Source of the DNA: Haliotis asinina
Taxonomy: Eukaryota > Mollusca > Gastropoda > Lepetellida > Haliotidae
Length of the DNA stretch: 64,000 nucleotides
NCBI RefSeq assembly: GCF_037392515.1
Contig: NC_090280.1
Span: 75,722,504-75,786,503, forward strand
Direction: 5' to 3'
A program made the position numbers and the translations under genes. This document shows, in pieces, positions 47,324-58,044 of this stretch (position 1 is the first letter of the stretch; the number at the start of each line of letters is the position of its first letter). The notes under the pieces were generated by a model. It was not told where the DNA came from. It saw only the letters and a program-made list of their open reading frames with translations, and searched no databases.

Positions 47324-49322
47324 ACTGTAAAATTATTATTATTTGCGGGGGTTTAATTTGAAATTTGAAAATAAAACCTCCTCGAATAATTATGATAAAT
47401 TGTGAAAATAAAAACAAACAAAGAGCTTGGAGTTTTAGTTTTGTATTGCTAGTGATTTGACTACAAGTGCACTTCATTCATTCATGACTCAGTGAAACAA
47501 AAAGATACAGTCAAACCCCGTTGTGTCGAACTCGTCGGGTCCAAGGGGAAAGTTCGACTTATCCGAGTGTTCGACACATCCGTCAGCATTGAAAAGACCA
47601 AGAACCAACACGACCACGGTGCTTAACACATCGTTATTTTGCAGTAGGATACACATACGAACAATATATCTTTGCAATAAACGTTTACGGCAGTATTGAT
47701 TTTAAATTACAACATGTACAAATGTAAATCAGTTCAATCACTTTATTCGTCATGGCAAATAAATATGCATACAAAAAGATAGGAACAAGAATAATTTAAC
47801 AAACTCACAAGCGATCCCATTTAGTTGACAGCACTTTTTCAGTCAGTATAAAAAGTTGTATAGTTCATACAAACGGAATTGGAATGTACATATGTGTACA
47901 TGTGGGGAATTTATCTCTTTAAAAAAATCCGAAAATACCGTCTGTTTGGTGTTCGGGCATGGCATCACAGCAGAATTGCTCAAAAAGTTTCCTAATGTAT
48001 TAAGCTGGTTGGCTGAACAAATGCCTCTTTGATTTTATCAGCATTTTTAATCCATGTAGAAAGTGTATTTCTGGGTATGCCAAATTCAGTTGCAATTTCT
48101 GCTTTGGTTTTTCCACCTGACTCCACAGCTATGACAGCCTCGTATTTTGTCTCTATTGTCTTCACAGATAATTTTTGCTTTTTAGGTGTAACATGCGATG
48201 TTACTAACCGTACTGGTTAAAAAAATTGATCCTACACCTTAAATACTAAACCAAAAACAAAACATCAATTTAGATAATCCAACTCCGTTTTCCTCACTTC
48301 TCATTTTGTATTTTCAAGGAAATCACATGACCGCTAACATAGACTGTCACATGACAACAACATGCGCCATTGTTTGTTTAGAGATATCCTGTCGGTCCGT
48401 GATCAACGTGTCACTGGTAACAACTTAATTATGGTTAATTGTTTGAGTAAAGTTCAGTTGGTAAGTGTGCTGACAATGTGTGTGTACATGCGTAGTTAAT
48501 CATGTCACTTGATTGTTGAGTCTGTTAATCGTTACTTTTGATCTTTAGGTAGCATGTTTATGAGGATGACTTCCGATTGCACTACTGAAGTTTTCAGTTG
48601 CAACAACCAGCTTTGACAGTTCGAGACAAAAGGGTAAATTTGTACTTGTTAGAGCCTTTGGGGACCTTAAAATGAGTTCGACACAACCGGGAATTCGACA
48701 CATCTAGTTCGACACATCAGGGTAAAAATAATGATAAATATAAGGAAATCGGCAGGGACCGAGATGTCAGTTCGACACATCCGAGAATTCGTCTCAACCG
48801 AGTTCGAGACAATGGGGTTCGACTGTACATAAAAACAAATTAAATAGTTGATTCAACACGTCATTTTCAGTGTCTCTGATTGACATGATACACACGACTT
48901 TACTAAATTAAAAATGTCAGGTCACCTGCTACTAGTGAATTAGTCCAAAAGTCCAGCTTGGCGGAATCCGCTTTGGATTAAATCCTTCCTCTTGGGTATG
49001 TTGCGCATGTAGTGGTTTGACAATACTGGTACACGTGCACAAAGCTTTCTGAGTAGCTGATTTCTTCCACAAATCTCAATATGGATTCTTCTGTGCGCCA
49101 TTGCGTGTCTCAACCTAGCGGAAGGCCAATGCTTCCCTAACTAATTAGGCAGGTGACAGGACGACAGCTAGGGTCAGTGTTTTCTTAACAGTTTACAGTT
49201 AAATGTGTTGTACACTCGTGATTTCTGTAATTTGAAGATGCACGAAAATTAAACTGCGCGAATTAGTCAATTTTTCTCTTTCCGCAAAAATTAAGCTGCA
49301 TGAAAATAAATGATTTTACAGT
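47324..49322. mobile_element. possible middle MITE of the nested stack
   Basis: ACTGTAAAATTATTATTATT with ggtttaattt at the left and, in reverse complement at the right, ACTGTAAAATCATTTATTTT with gcttaatttttgcgg. Without the pogo-like insertion it would be about 680 bp. No target duplication seen. Confidence 0.4.
47508..48825 (-). mobile_element. pogo/Tigger-like DNA transposon, non-autonomous or decayed
   Basis: 1,318 bp, flanked by TA on each side. Ends: CAGTCAAACCCCGTTGTGTC on the left and, in reverse complement on the right, CAGTCGAACCCCATTGTCTC. Subterminal copies of GTTCGACACATC (four or more, mostly at the right) look like transposase binding sites. On the minus strand at 47,992-48,218 one frame is open for about 74 codons and reads a pipsqueak-type helix-turn-helix: [20 protein letters not shown], then [31 protein letters not shown]. 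This is the N-terminal DNA-binding domain of Tigger/jerky proteins. The CENPB-type second helix and the DDE catalytic core are absent, and there is no ATG in that frame, so an intron, decay or a deletion derivative are all possible. Confidence 0.85.
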
Positions 49323-49710
49323 ATTTACAATTTTTTATCTGAGCATGTTTTCTTTGAGCCCTTTTTATGAATGGAATTAAATACTAGCCTTGCAGTACTG
49401 CAAGTCGAGTTACTGTTAGTTTGCATTGGCTGTGCATGATACTGTAGACTATAATTATGAGTGTACTACATACCAAATTTGAGGGTCTTGTCAGGTAACT
49501 AGTTAGTACTATAACAAATGAACAGTCAACATGGGGGTTCCATACTGTGCATCATGAATCACTTAACTACAATATTATATTCATGAATAACTATTCGTAT
49601 TCATTACACAATGCAATATTCATGATACATATCATATTCGCCACATAGTGTATTCATTGCAGCCCCAGTTCATGTTTCATTATCTAAAGGAAGAAATACT
49701 GTTTGGATGC

Positions 49711-49818
49711 TTGTTGTTCAACGCTGCTCATGCTGTTGATCACTGTATTGTCTGGTCAAGATTCAATTATTTACAATGGGCAGCATCATAGCTGGAATAT
49801 TGCTGAGTGCGACATTGA
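49711..49818 (+). mobile_element. SINE family B 3' part
   Basis: gctcatgctgttgatcactg, tattgtctggtcaagattca and tcatagctggaatattgctg, ending in gagtgcgacattgaacaaca. Confidence 0.8.
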
Positions 49819-51500
49819 ACAACAAGCAAACTATTAGCATTGTCTTCAGTGAAAAGATGTTGCCGCTAACCAGCTTCAGCTGTAGAGAGAGGAGTGATGT
49901 CATTTAATTGTGATGTCATGGCAACCGATGACATCACAAAGCATTGAGATACAATTTCATTATCATTGTGACACTGCCTGATATCCCCCAAGTGATATCA
50001 TTAGTTGTGGCCAATACTAGATGATTAGAAATTTACCCACAATTTGTGTAATGGATTATTTTCTTATATGTATTAAAACTAATAAATTAGGTGACCAAAA
50101 TGATTATTGATTGTCTGTTAGTAAGCATTTTAACCATGTAAAAATCATTTTGAAATCACAGGGGTTGAACATGTTTACGATGAAAAACTGTGGAACTTGT
50201 GAAATTTAAAGACCAACTGTCTCCACATCTCTATCCTAACACTGTTTCTAGTCACTGTACCCAAAATTAAACGATTCTTGGTCATTTGAGTAATACTATC
50301 AATGGGTTATTTGTTCATGCAACCGTTTTTTGCAAAGCTTTAGTATAGGGGACAGTTTCAGTTTTGTCTGAAACATTTTCACTTCAAAGAAACCTGAAAG
50401 TTCTGCAAGGGCTCAATGCCTCTGAATGTTATTTTCAGTGGCAACCAAAGAGGCTTACAGACACAATTTCCCAAGAGGCAGTTTAAAATGGCACCACTTT
50501 CCAAGATGCCAAAGTGAAAAAAAATCAAAATCAGACGTCCACTTAAAACTTTCACTCATATTAATTAAGTGGCGCTATCAGTACCAAAACATCAAAGCAT
50601 GTTATTTACATGGGGAATATGCTCACTTTGAAGAATAAAATCCCAACTGATAAAAATGGGGTCTGATGAAGGTTGTATGAAATGAATGCAGTCGCTGTGG
50701 GCATTTGAAGTCATGGGTTCTTTAGATTCAGGATTTGGTAAAAGAGCCTGGGTTCTTTAGATTCAGGATTTGGTAAAATAGCCATCAAAGAATTGGGTTG
50801 CATGGCAACCTGAATGCATGGTAAACAAAACAGAGAGGATGTCTTTATTTACTGACTTTTTGGTAAAACATTCCCATGGAATACATTTGAGTGTGTTGAT
50901 ATCTTGACAGTGTTAGTTAAGTTCATTTGCAGATTTGCTGTTTAACCTACTTAACAAAGAAGTTTGCTATCTGTAAATGATGTATAAAAAAATATTAACA
51001 TTGATAAACTAAATACACTTGCCTAACCTTTCAGGATGTGAAAAAACCCTCCTAAAGCAACTATATGGGGCCATTCAATAATATATGGTTAGTGGACTCA
51101 TGAATATAATGGAGAAGCATGTGACTGAGCCCCTACAATTTATGCACAAAGTAATTTTGGCTTTTCATTGGGGGGCGGGGGGGATTACGGGTGGTACGGG
51201 TGTAGAAATGCCACTTCATCAACATATATAGATGATTAGTGACACGGTATACATTAATTATTAATTGTTATATGTGAATATATAAGTGCTTTTGAATGTT
51301 TGCTAAGACATTTGTGAGGGTTGGGGAGGGGACTGGCCTGGAACAAAAATGACAGGTAGATATTTTCGCCACCTGATAATCAGCTGTTACTCCATCTAGA
51401 TATTCCATCTCGATAGGTCTGGTCCAGGGGATGATAGGATTCCAGTAATGCACGCATCTCGCCTAAAATACCTAATCCGTTGACTATTAGCCCCTAACAC
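49819..51500. other. non-coding; one 35-bp tandem duplication
   Basis: ggttctttagattcaggatt and tggtaaaa occur twice, 35 bp apart, at 50,714-50,783. No supportable gene. A short G run lies at 51,170-51,182. Confidence 0.5.
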
Positions 51501-51539
51501 GATAACACGATCCCCTTAAATGAAAATCAATGTCACAAA

Positions 51540-51900
51540 ATGTCGCAAAGAACACCCGATATTGCGAAACTGACTTGTTCCAGTTGAACGCTAACAGTTC
51601 AGTGTTGCCAGGCTAACCGAACATGACAACAAGACGAGAACAGCTAGAATACACCGTCAATGCAACAACGTTCGCGATAATGTGAAAGCATTTCAGACCA
51701 CTCACCTAGATTCGAAAGGAGTCAAATCCTGAGGTCAGGAGAAATTCCGTACATGTCCGTCGGTATTTGAGAGGTATTTCCACAACCACAACACTCGCGA
51801 TCTAGCTGCCATGAAACACTCTCACTACGAAACGACCCGCGTGTCAGTTTGTTTGGGTCACGTGACTCGCGTTCCAGCAAATCGACCTCGTTGTGAGACA
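51540..51900 (-). promoter_or_regulatory. CpG-rich promoter candidate with E-box
   Basis: CpG dinucleotides are dense here (roughly one per 13-15 bp) against a CpG-poor background. A CACGTG E-box is at about 51,860 (ggtcacgtgactcgcg). The segment contains a strong donor on the minus strand, so transcription to the left is the simplest reading; no TATA box is evident. Confidence 0.4.
51706..51860 (-). other. candidate non-coding first exon
   Basis: On the minus strand the sequence ends ...cgaatctag at 51,706 followed by the perfect donor GTGAGTGG. An ATG inside it opens only a 26-codon frame. Joined to the acceptor at 5,373 it would give a 5' UTR for the copine-like gene with a 46-kb intron. 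This link is an inference from compatible signals and from the lack of other genes on that strand between them. Confidence 0.3.
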
Positions 51901-52102
51901 GGTGCACAAATAAATCTCATGTTGTGTACGGGGTAAGATAGCACACCACATTGATCTGTTTATCAAAGCACAGCTTTTAGTTGTCATTGATTGGCCGGTG
52001 TCATCTGAACGAAGGAATATATATGTGAAGAAATTTGTCGCAAGTTGTTTTCGTTCTGGGTTGTGCAGATATATTTTATGAGGGCTTTGAAAAACTCGAT
52101 CT

Positions 52103-52195
52103 GCTGAACTGGGAACCAATGAGTGACGTGTCAACCAAGTCAGGGAGTTGAACCACCCGATCCTGATTACTATATACAGTCTGTCGCCACAGAGC
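52103..52195 (-). mobile_element. SINE family B fragment
   Basis: aactgggaaccaatgagtga, cgtgtcaaccaagtcaggga and ccacccgatcctgattacta are reversed family B. Confidence 0.75.
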
Positions 52196-52341
52196 TGTAA
52201 CTTTACCGAGTACGGTGTTAAAAACACAACTTTCCCTTGAGGCGTTGTTCATACTATTGACCACTGGTTTTTGAAAGGCATCGACCCCCGTCGCAGTGTC
52301 ACGCACTATCATTCTGCATTGTCAAATACACATGAAGACCG

Positions 52342-52568
52342 GGGTTAGAGCTGATCTTCAGTAATACATGCTGGTCGTAAGAGACGACTAACGGGATCAG
52401 GATCAGGATTCGCTGACTTGCTTGACACGTCATTGGTTCCCAAAGGTGTAGATAGATGTTCATACTGTTGATCACTGGATTGTCTGGGTCAGACCTGATT
52501 ATTTACAGAATGGTGCCATACAGCTGGAATATTTCTGAGTAGGGAGTAAAACCAAACTCACACTCACT
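52342..52568 (+). mobile_element. SINE family B, near full length
   Basis: gagctgatcttcagtaatac, gtcgtaagagacgactaacg, gatcactggattgtctgggt, ctggaatatttctgagtagg and aaccaaactcacactcactt. Confidence 0.9.
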
Positions 52569-52707
52569 TGTGAATCTTCAATCTTCAAGTATATTCACGC
52601 GGACCCATGGTGGTGTTGAAAGTGATTGAAGAGCAGTATAATATACGTTAAGTCCGGTATTAAAAGAATCGGTGCCAGCAAACTGCAGAACATGAACCAA
52701 CATAATA

Positions 52708-53401
52708 CAGTCTAAGTAAACTTAGTCTCGGTGTATTTCGTTACACTCCACCACTGAGTCTAACAAAACCTAGTAGAAGGTCACGTCAGGTAACCTTTGA
52801 GCGACCAATGACCGTCCAATCAAACGCGGGGTGGTTAAATAGATTTAACCAATCAGACAACGGCTACTATTTAGGGATCGGAGGGACTTTGCAAAATATT
52901 CAGGCCACTGAAACAGATATCTCCACAAACAAAAATCCCCATGTAGCACAATTATTTGACCTGCAGTATATACGCATTGGGATTTCTGTTGACATGGTTA
53001 CCATTAGCTTATATTTCCGCAAGATGACATACTTGAATATTGCCCAAAACATTATTTTCAGAGACTGTTTACTCGTCGTTGTCATGGTTGTACGAACGCC
53101 GTGTGCATCACCTGGAAGCGTCATTCGTAACTACTCGGGTCATTCCGGAAAGCAGGTTACGGAAAGAGGCGAGTAGTTACGATTGCTGGAAGCGTACGCT
53201 ATATAGCATTCGGAATCATTCGGGTACGAACCTTTTCGAGAAAGTTCAAAAGGTATATGCGAACGTGCACTTTCGCGATTTGGTAAGCTGTGTTCTGATT
53301 GGTCAGTCTCAAAGGTTACCTGCCGCGACCTCCCATAAGGTTTTCTTGGTCTCAGTAGTGGAGTGTAACGAAAAGTACTGAGGATAAGTTTACGTAGACT
53401 G
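52708..53401. mobile_element. 694-bp DNA element with about 108-bp terminal inverted repeats
   Basis: Left end CAGTCTAAGTAAACTTAGTC; the reverse complement of the right end is CAGTCTACGTAAACTTATCC. Both arms continue through ttcgttacactcca, actgag, aaaacct and caggtaacctttgag to gaccaat, about 80 percent alike by eye. Inside, CGTAACTACTCG at 53,128-53,139 is repeated in inverted form at 53,168-53,179, giving a second hairpin. The open frames over it (up to 122 codons) show no transposase, so it is non-autonomous. The target duplication could not be settled. Confidence 0.8.
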
Positions 53402-53567
53402 CAATATAATAAGAATCACGGTGGTTGGAGAAAATGCTGAACCTGGAGTAAAATGAATCCACTTACCTTTACCCACTTAAAAAATGTATAAACTGGGTCG
53501 GTTGTTCAAGCTTGATGACGCAATAGATGACGTACCATTTTATCAAGACATATCTTTGTATGATGTG

Positions 53568-53615
53568 CATTGTATCGACCACTGTGTTGTCTGGTTCAGA
53601 ATATTTGCAGGTCCT
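53568..53615 (+). mobile_element. SINE family B fragment
   Basis: attgtatcgaccactgtgtt followed by gtctggttcagaatatttgcag is the family B centre only. Confidence 0.5.
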
Positions 53616-54671
53616 TGTTTTAAAGAGTTAAAAGTGTGCATGTGTGTAACACTTTAATGATTACTAGAGTCTGGTCTGATGTACCAAATCAAAATCAAAG
53701 TATCAGCCAATCTGGCGACTGCAAACTAAACCATGTGATATGATGGTGATTTAGGAGATTTTACGTGCGCTTAACAATCCTTGTGACGTTTGCTTTTCTG
53801 TACGTGTAGTGATTGTGCTACATGGGTTTAATGCTTGTCATTCAAACCTATCCATAGTCTCCTACGTATTATGTATGTAGCTCTCACATAATTTGCCTAC
53901 GCAATCAATTTCACTGTGAATATTTTTACAGAGTAGACAGAGCAGTCTCCAGTCTGTTTGAGACAAAATGATACCGATGAATTGCAATCTAACACAAAAA
54001 GAAATAGACATGAAAGTATCAAACCAAAAATGCACACCTTGTGTCACGAAACTGAACACAAATGTAAAAGAACCTGATATCATTTATTTGTGAGTTTTAC
54101 CAGTTTGTAACAAGGCCGCAGTGACAACTGAAGGAACAGCGCGAAAAGCGATATGCTTTATTTTCAATGGTAGCTACGGCCCTGGGTTGTTTATTTAAGC
54201 AGGGCTGGTTGCCTGGTTGATTTCAAACCTAGGATAACAGAGGTGGCTTTTTTAGTGACTTTTGCTTGAGACACGAGTCAGCCATAACAGATTGGTCATA
54301 GAAATCACTGTATCCCTTGCATGAAACATGGAATGGAGATGGAAATATTATCACCCCATAGCTTTAAATACACGCTTCACGCATAGGGTTGTGCGTATTC
54401 TTGTTGATATATTTTGACAACAATCGTCATTAAGGCAATTTCTATGCTTGAATCCCATTAACCATGCCGGGGTCGTTGTGTATTGCGCACAAACGCACCC
54501 CGAAATGTGGGAAAGTTTGTCATAAAAACGAAAACGTTACATTAAGAGTACATGCAGAAAATGTTTTCCACGTAATGAACGTGCAAGTGACGGAAACATG
54601 AATAGATATATCGATTGTAAAAGGCCAAACCAAATTCATCATTACGGAATTTACGGAAATGGCGGTACAAA
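53616..54671. other. non-coding, nothing recognised
   Basis: No gene supported. Confidence 0.5.
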
Positions 54672-55480
54672 ATGGCAAGATTGAATGCAACTACCCCAAA
54701 TATCGCCGTTGGACGGTTGGAAGCAGGGGAGTCCCAGTCTTCCCAGACACTTCAACGTCCACCACAACACCATATCTGTGTTATGGCATTGACACACAGG
54801 CTTCAATTCCCGGAGGTGGAAGGCTAAGCATGACCAGTCAGCGAGAATTCGACAACATCGACCAACAGTTGGACCTGTCCTGACCTGACTACGCCGTCAA
54901 AGGCGTGTCCAATGGTGCAACAGGATACAGTCCTGGACCCTTGGGAAATGGGTTTCAGCGATGAAGTCCGTTGCAATGATGGTGGGGAAGACAATGTGTC
55001 TGTCGACGTCGAAACGAACGTTTTCCACTGACAGATTCAGTGACTAGTGACTAGTGTCATGATATGGGAGGGAATGTCCTACACGGGTATAATAAGATTT
55101 AGTGGTAGTTCAAGGCAGTCGCTACATGGATCAAATCCTGCTACCTCACCTCCTCCCACATTTTAACAGCCAGAGGGTCTGATTCTACACGACAACACTC
55201 GCAGCTCTATCTCTCCTATCTCCTATTTCTCCTATCTCCTGTCTCTCCAGTGCAACCGCCAACGTTCTTCCCTGGCCTTTCAATTCACCCGATCGAGCTT
55301 CTATGGGTCGAATATGATCAACGTGTCTCCAAACGTCATCATCACCCTCAGATACTTGCAGAACTTACCAGTGTGTTACTGAGGAATGGCAAAGGATTCC
55401 TCAAGCAAAAATCTGAAGCCTTGTGCAATCCCTTCCATGGCGCGTGACGGCTGCAAGGGGCGATGTCACCAGATACCGAC
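54672..55480 (+). mobile_element. Tc1-like transposon, decayed coding region
   Basis: Conserved transposase blocks appear in order on the plus strand but in shifting frames: MARLNATTPNIAVGRLEAGE (54,672 on), FSDEVRCNDGG (about 54,950), SVMIWEGMSYTG (about 55,050), YMDQILLPHLLPHF (about 55,120), LHDNTRS (about 55,180), HPIELLWVEYDQRVSKRHHH with PQILAELTSVLL (about 55,285-55,380) and GDVTRYR (about 55,460). These match the N-terminal DNA-binding start, the first and second catalytic aspartate regions and the C-terminal block of the family. Several frame changes and a CTCCTAT micro-repeat at about 55,205-55,245 show it is dead. Terminal inverted repeats were not found. Confidence 0.75.
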
Positions 55481-56910
55481 CTGAACGACGTCACCGGGTA
55501 AGGACCTATTCATCCGCGTTTATGCAGTGAGTGAACTGAACTGATGGTTACTATAACACTATTCATGTTGACCTCTGTGTCGACCATCATTCATCTATGC
55601 TCAAGCTTAATCGACTTATGTATCCTTAAATACGTTTCCTTATTTTGTGGCCTATGGGTTTCATTTTTCGTTTGAAGAATGTGCAGTACCGTCATATTGT
55701 ATGCTCAGAAAACGTAATCTGATTAGACTGTTGGACACAGCAATGGCGTTTGGCTGTAGTGACAAATGACAGGCAGCCTTTACAATGAACTGCATCTGTA
55801 AAAAGAGTCTTTTGTCAGATCACCAAGACAGTACCGCTGTGGGTAATCGTAAAAAACGAACGCCAAATGATATCCGAATTTGAAAGAGGTTTTCTTATGT
55901 TTCAGGAAGATTGCTCCGACGAATGATTTAATGCCGTGTCATTGAAGTATAAACTACAGGGGCAAATGAAAGATGTCACTTTTAAAGTAGGCTGTCTTGG
56001 GTCCAGCATGTTTGCTTGAAGCGATTTATCCGTTTGCTGCAGTCGAAGGTTCTTGCCAGCTTATCATATGAAGCCCCCATACTGACCAGAAAATAGCTCT
56101 GTCTCGTTGCGCATGCGTAAGTCTCAGCATACACGTAGCGTTTTAATGGCTACTACACGCTTGCTCTGCCCCAGACTCCTGTCTCGCTGTGTGACTTCTT
56201 CACGCACCTTTTGAATGAACTATAATTTCTGTTTTGTTTTTCCTATAAATTTTGAACCCTTGACTCTTTGTCATTGAATTGCGGCAAGTGCAGAGGCATG
56301 ATTACAATGAATTTTCAGTCACATTACTGGAAAATGATTCCTGTTTGTAAAATAATTATCACAAGTGAAGACTTTTGTCCGGTAGCTTATACATACCAAA
56401 CGACTTCAGAAACAGTCAAGTTACAGACATTTAGACCCAACAGTATCGACGAGAATATTAAAGTTCACAGGGTCAGTGATAATAGCAGTATTTAGACAAC
56501 CTTCACCATTTATTCATATATGGCCTAAATATCAGGAACATCCTGCTGAAAATGGGATCAAAACTGAAACAGTTAGGCTGGAGTCGAAGGTTTTGTGCAA
56601 CGAAGGTTATCGGGAGGAGGACATCATTGGACATGTAGACCTCCAACTGTTATCGTCAGCGTCAGGCTGAGAATTATTCCTTATGGGCTGGTTTGTAAGG
56701 GCGCAACGTTTGGGACACTGTTGGGCATGCTCATTGAACGAAGTCTTCGAAAATTTTAGTCTAAGTCAAAATTTGTTTGATCAGGGTAACAATATTCTAG
56801 GTCCTTGTAAAGTTTTCTAAATGCTTGATGTCGAGCATGTGATGGACATTACCAAATTTTACTCTTTAGTGATAATATTTATATGATGCAATGTCCAACA
56901 GAAACTAACA
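55481..56910. other. non-coding, nothing accepted
   Basis: Short open frames at 56,268-56,670 have no recognisable domain. Confidence 0.45.
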
Positions 56911-57083
56911 AGGTCGGGTTGTCAGGCTTGCGGACTTGGTTGACACATGTCATCGTATCCCAGTTGAGTAGACTGATGTTTATGCTGTTAATCACTGGAT
57001 TGTTTGGTCCGGACTTGATCATTCACAGAAAGCCACCGTGCAGCAGGAATATTGCTGAGTGAGGCGTAATGTAGCAAACAAAC
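56911..57083 (+). mobile_element. SINE family B
   Basis: gtcgggttgtcaggcttgcg, gttgacacatgtcatcgtat, taatcactggattgtttggt and ggaatattgctgagtgaggc in order; no TCAC tail. Confidence 0.85.
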
Positions 57084-57307
57084 ATTTGTATTTTCGCAAT
57101 AGAACTATAAAGGATAACAAATGCATGTCCCCTAGATCATGGAAAAAGAGAAGCAGAACTAATTAATATTAACCTTTCCGAAAATAAAGCAATGTGATAT
57201 TCAAAACTTGCCAATGGTTCTAAGACTGCCTTTAAACTCCAAACCTCGCACACGGGGCAGTTACCACACTTTATTATGAGGTAAAAGATGTTTTTGCTTC
57301 CTTCATG

Positions 57308-57511
57308 GGCAAGTAAAATACAGGAGTTCCTGTCCATATATTGAGTGAGTGATTTTGATATAACATCGCAGCAATCACAAAGTGTCCAAAGTCCAGCGGT
57401 GGTGCTCAGGCAAGTAAAATACAGGAGTTCCTGTCCATATATTGAGTGAGTGATTTTGATATAACATCGCAGCAATCACAAAGTGTCCAAAGTCCAGCGG
57501 TGGTGCTCAGG
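57308..57511. repeat. 101-bp tandem duplication
   Basis: Two nearly identical copies, the second starting at 57,409, each beginning GGCAAGTAAAATACAGGAGT and ending gtccagcggtggtgctcag. The near identity suggests a recent event. Confidence 0.92.
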
Positions 57512-57570
57512 CCCTCGTGTCATTGCAAGGATTACAGTTTTTTAAATATATAAAAGAATGCAATGACCCC

Positions 57571-57635
57571 GATTTGAAACGCTTCAGTACAACATATCTA
57601 GACTAGATATATTGTACTGTGAAGCATTTCAAGTC
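57571..57635. repeat. 65-bp foldback palindrome
   Basis: Left arm GATTTGAAACGCTTCAGTAC and the rest up to the centre tctagactaga pair with the right arm, whose reverse complement starts GACTTGAAATGCTTCACAGT. Only a few mismatches and a 2-bp bulge. Confidence 0.8.
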
Positions 57636-58044
57636 GGCTTGTCATCTCTAACTATTTTGTTTTTGAAAAAATCTCTAATATCTCTCACAAGTTCCTGTGC
57701 TGTGATGAGCACTACTCTGGGGTGACCATTGTCACAGTGGCAGCTACCTATACAAGACAGCTAGTGTAAACTGCACGGTGATGTTGAAATGGTTAACTCA
57801 GTTTATTAATACAGACAGACAGACAGACAGAAGTACATTATGAAAGTGTCACGTGACAGTTACAATAGGTATAATTAAGGTATTTATAATAGAATTTAAG
57901 CAGATAAAACTGGCGTATGACACACTAAACTTATGAAATACAACAAAGCATATGATAAACACCATATGAAATATAAATAAAAAACTTTGAATATACAACC
58001 ATTGTGTGAAAATGTACAGAGTCTGAATTATATGAAAGAATTAT
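57636..58044. other. non-coding; short ACAG microsatellite
   Basis: (ACAG)n at about 57,811-57,831. No gene supported. Confidence 0.5.

Larger units (their letters stand above)
47244..49665. mobile_element. possible outer hAT-like element of a nested stack
   Basis: The left word TAGGGCTGTTGCGATACACT (47,244) and the reverse complement of the right end near 49,665, TGGGGCTGCAATGAATACAC, resemble paired hAT-type ends, followed by ttcatgaata-rich sequence on both sides. No clean 8-bp target duplication was found. Weak call. Confidence 0.3.

Noticed and set aside
48029-48220. 63-codon plus-strand open frame
   Set aside because: Antisense shadow of the pogo-like HTH frame.
52808-53381. 122- and 113-codon open frames
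   Set aside because: They lie inside the long-TIR element and match no transposase.
56268-56670. 75- and 64-codon plus-strand open frames
   Set aside because: No domain, no splice signals that join them convincingly.
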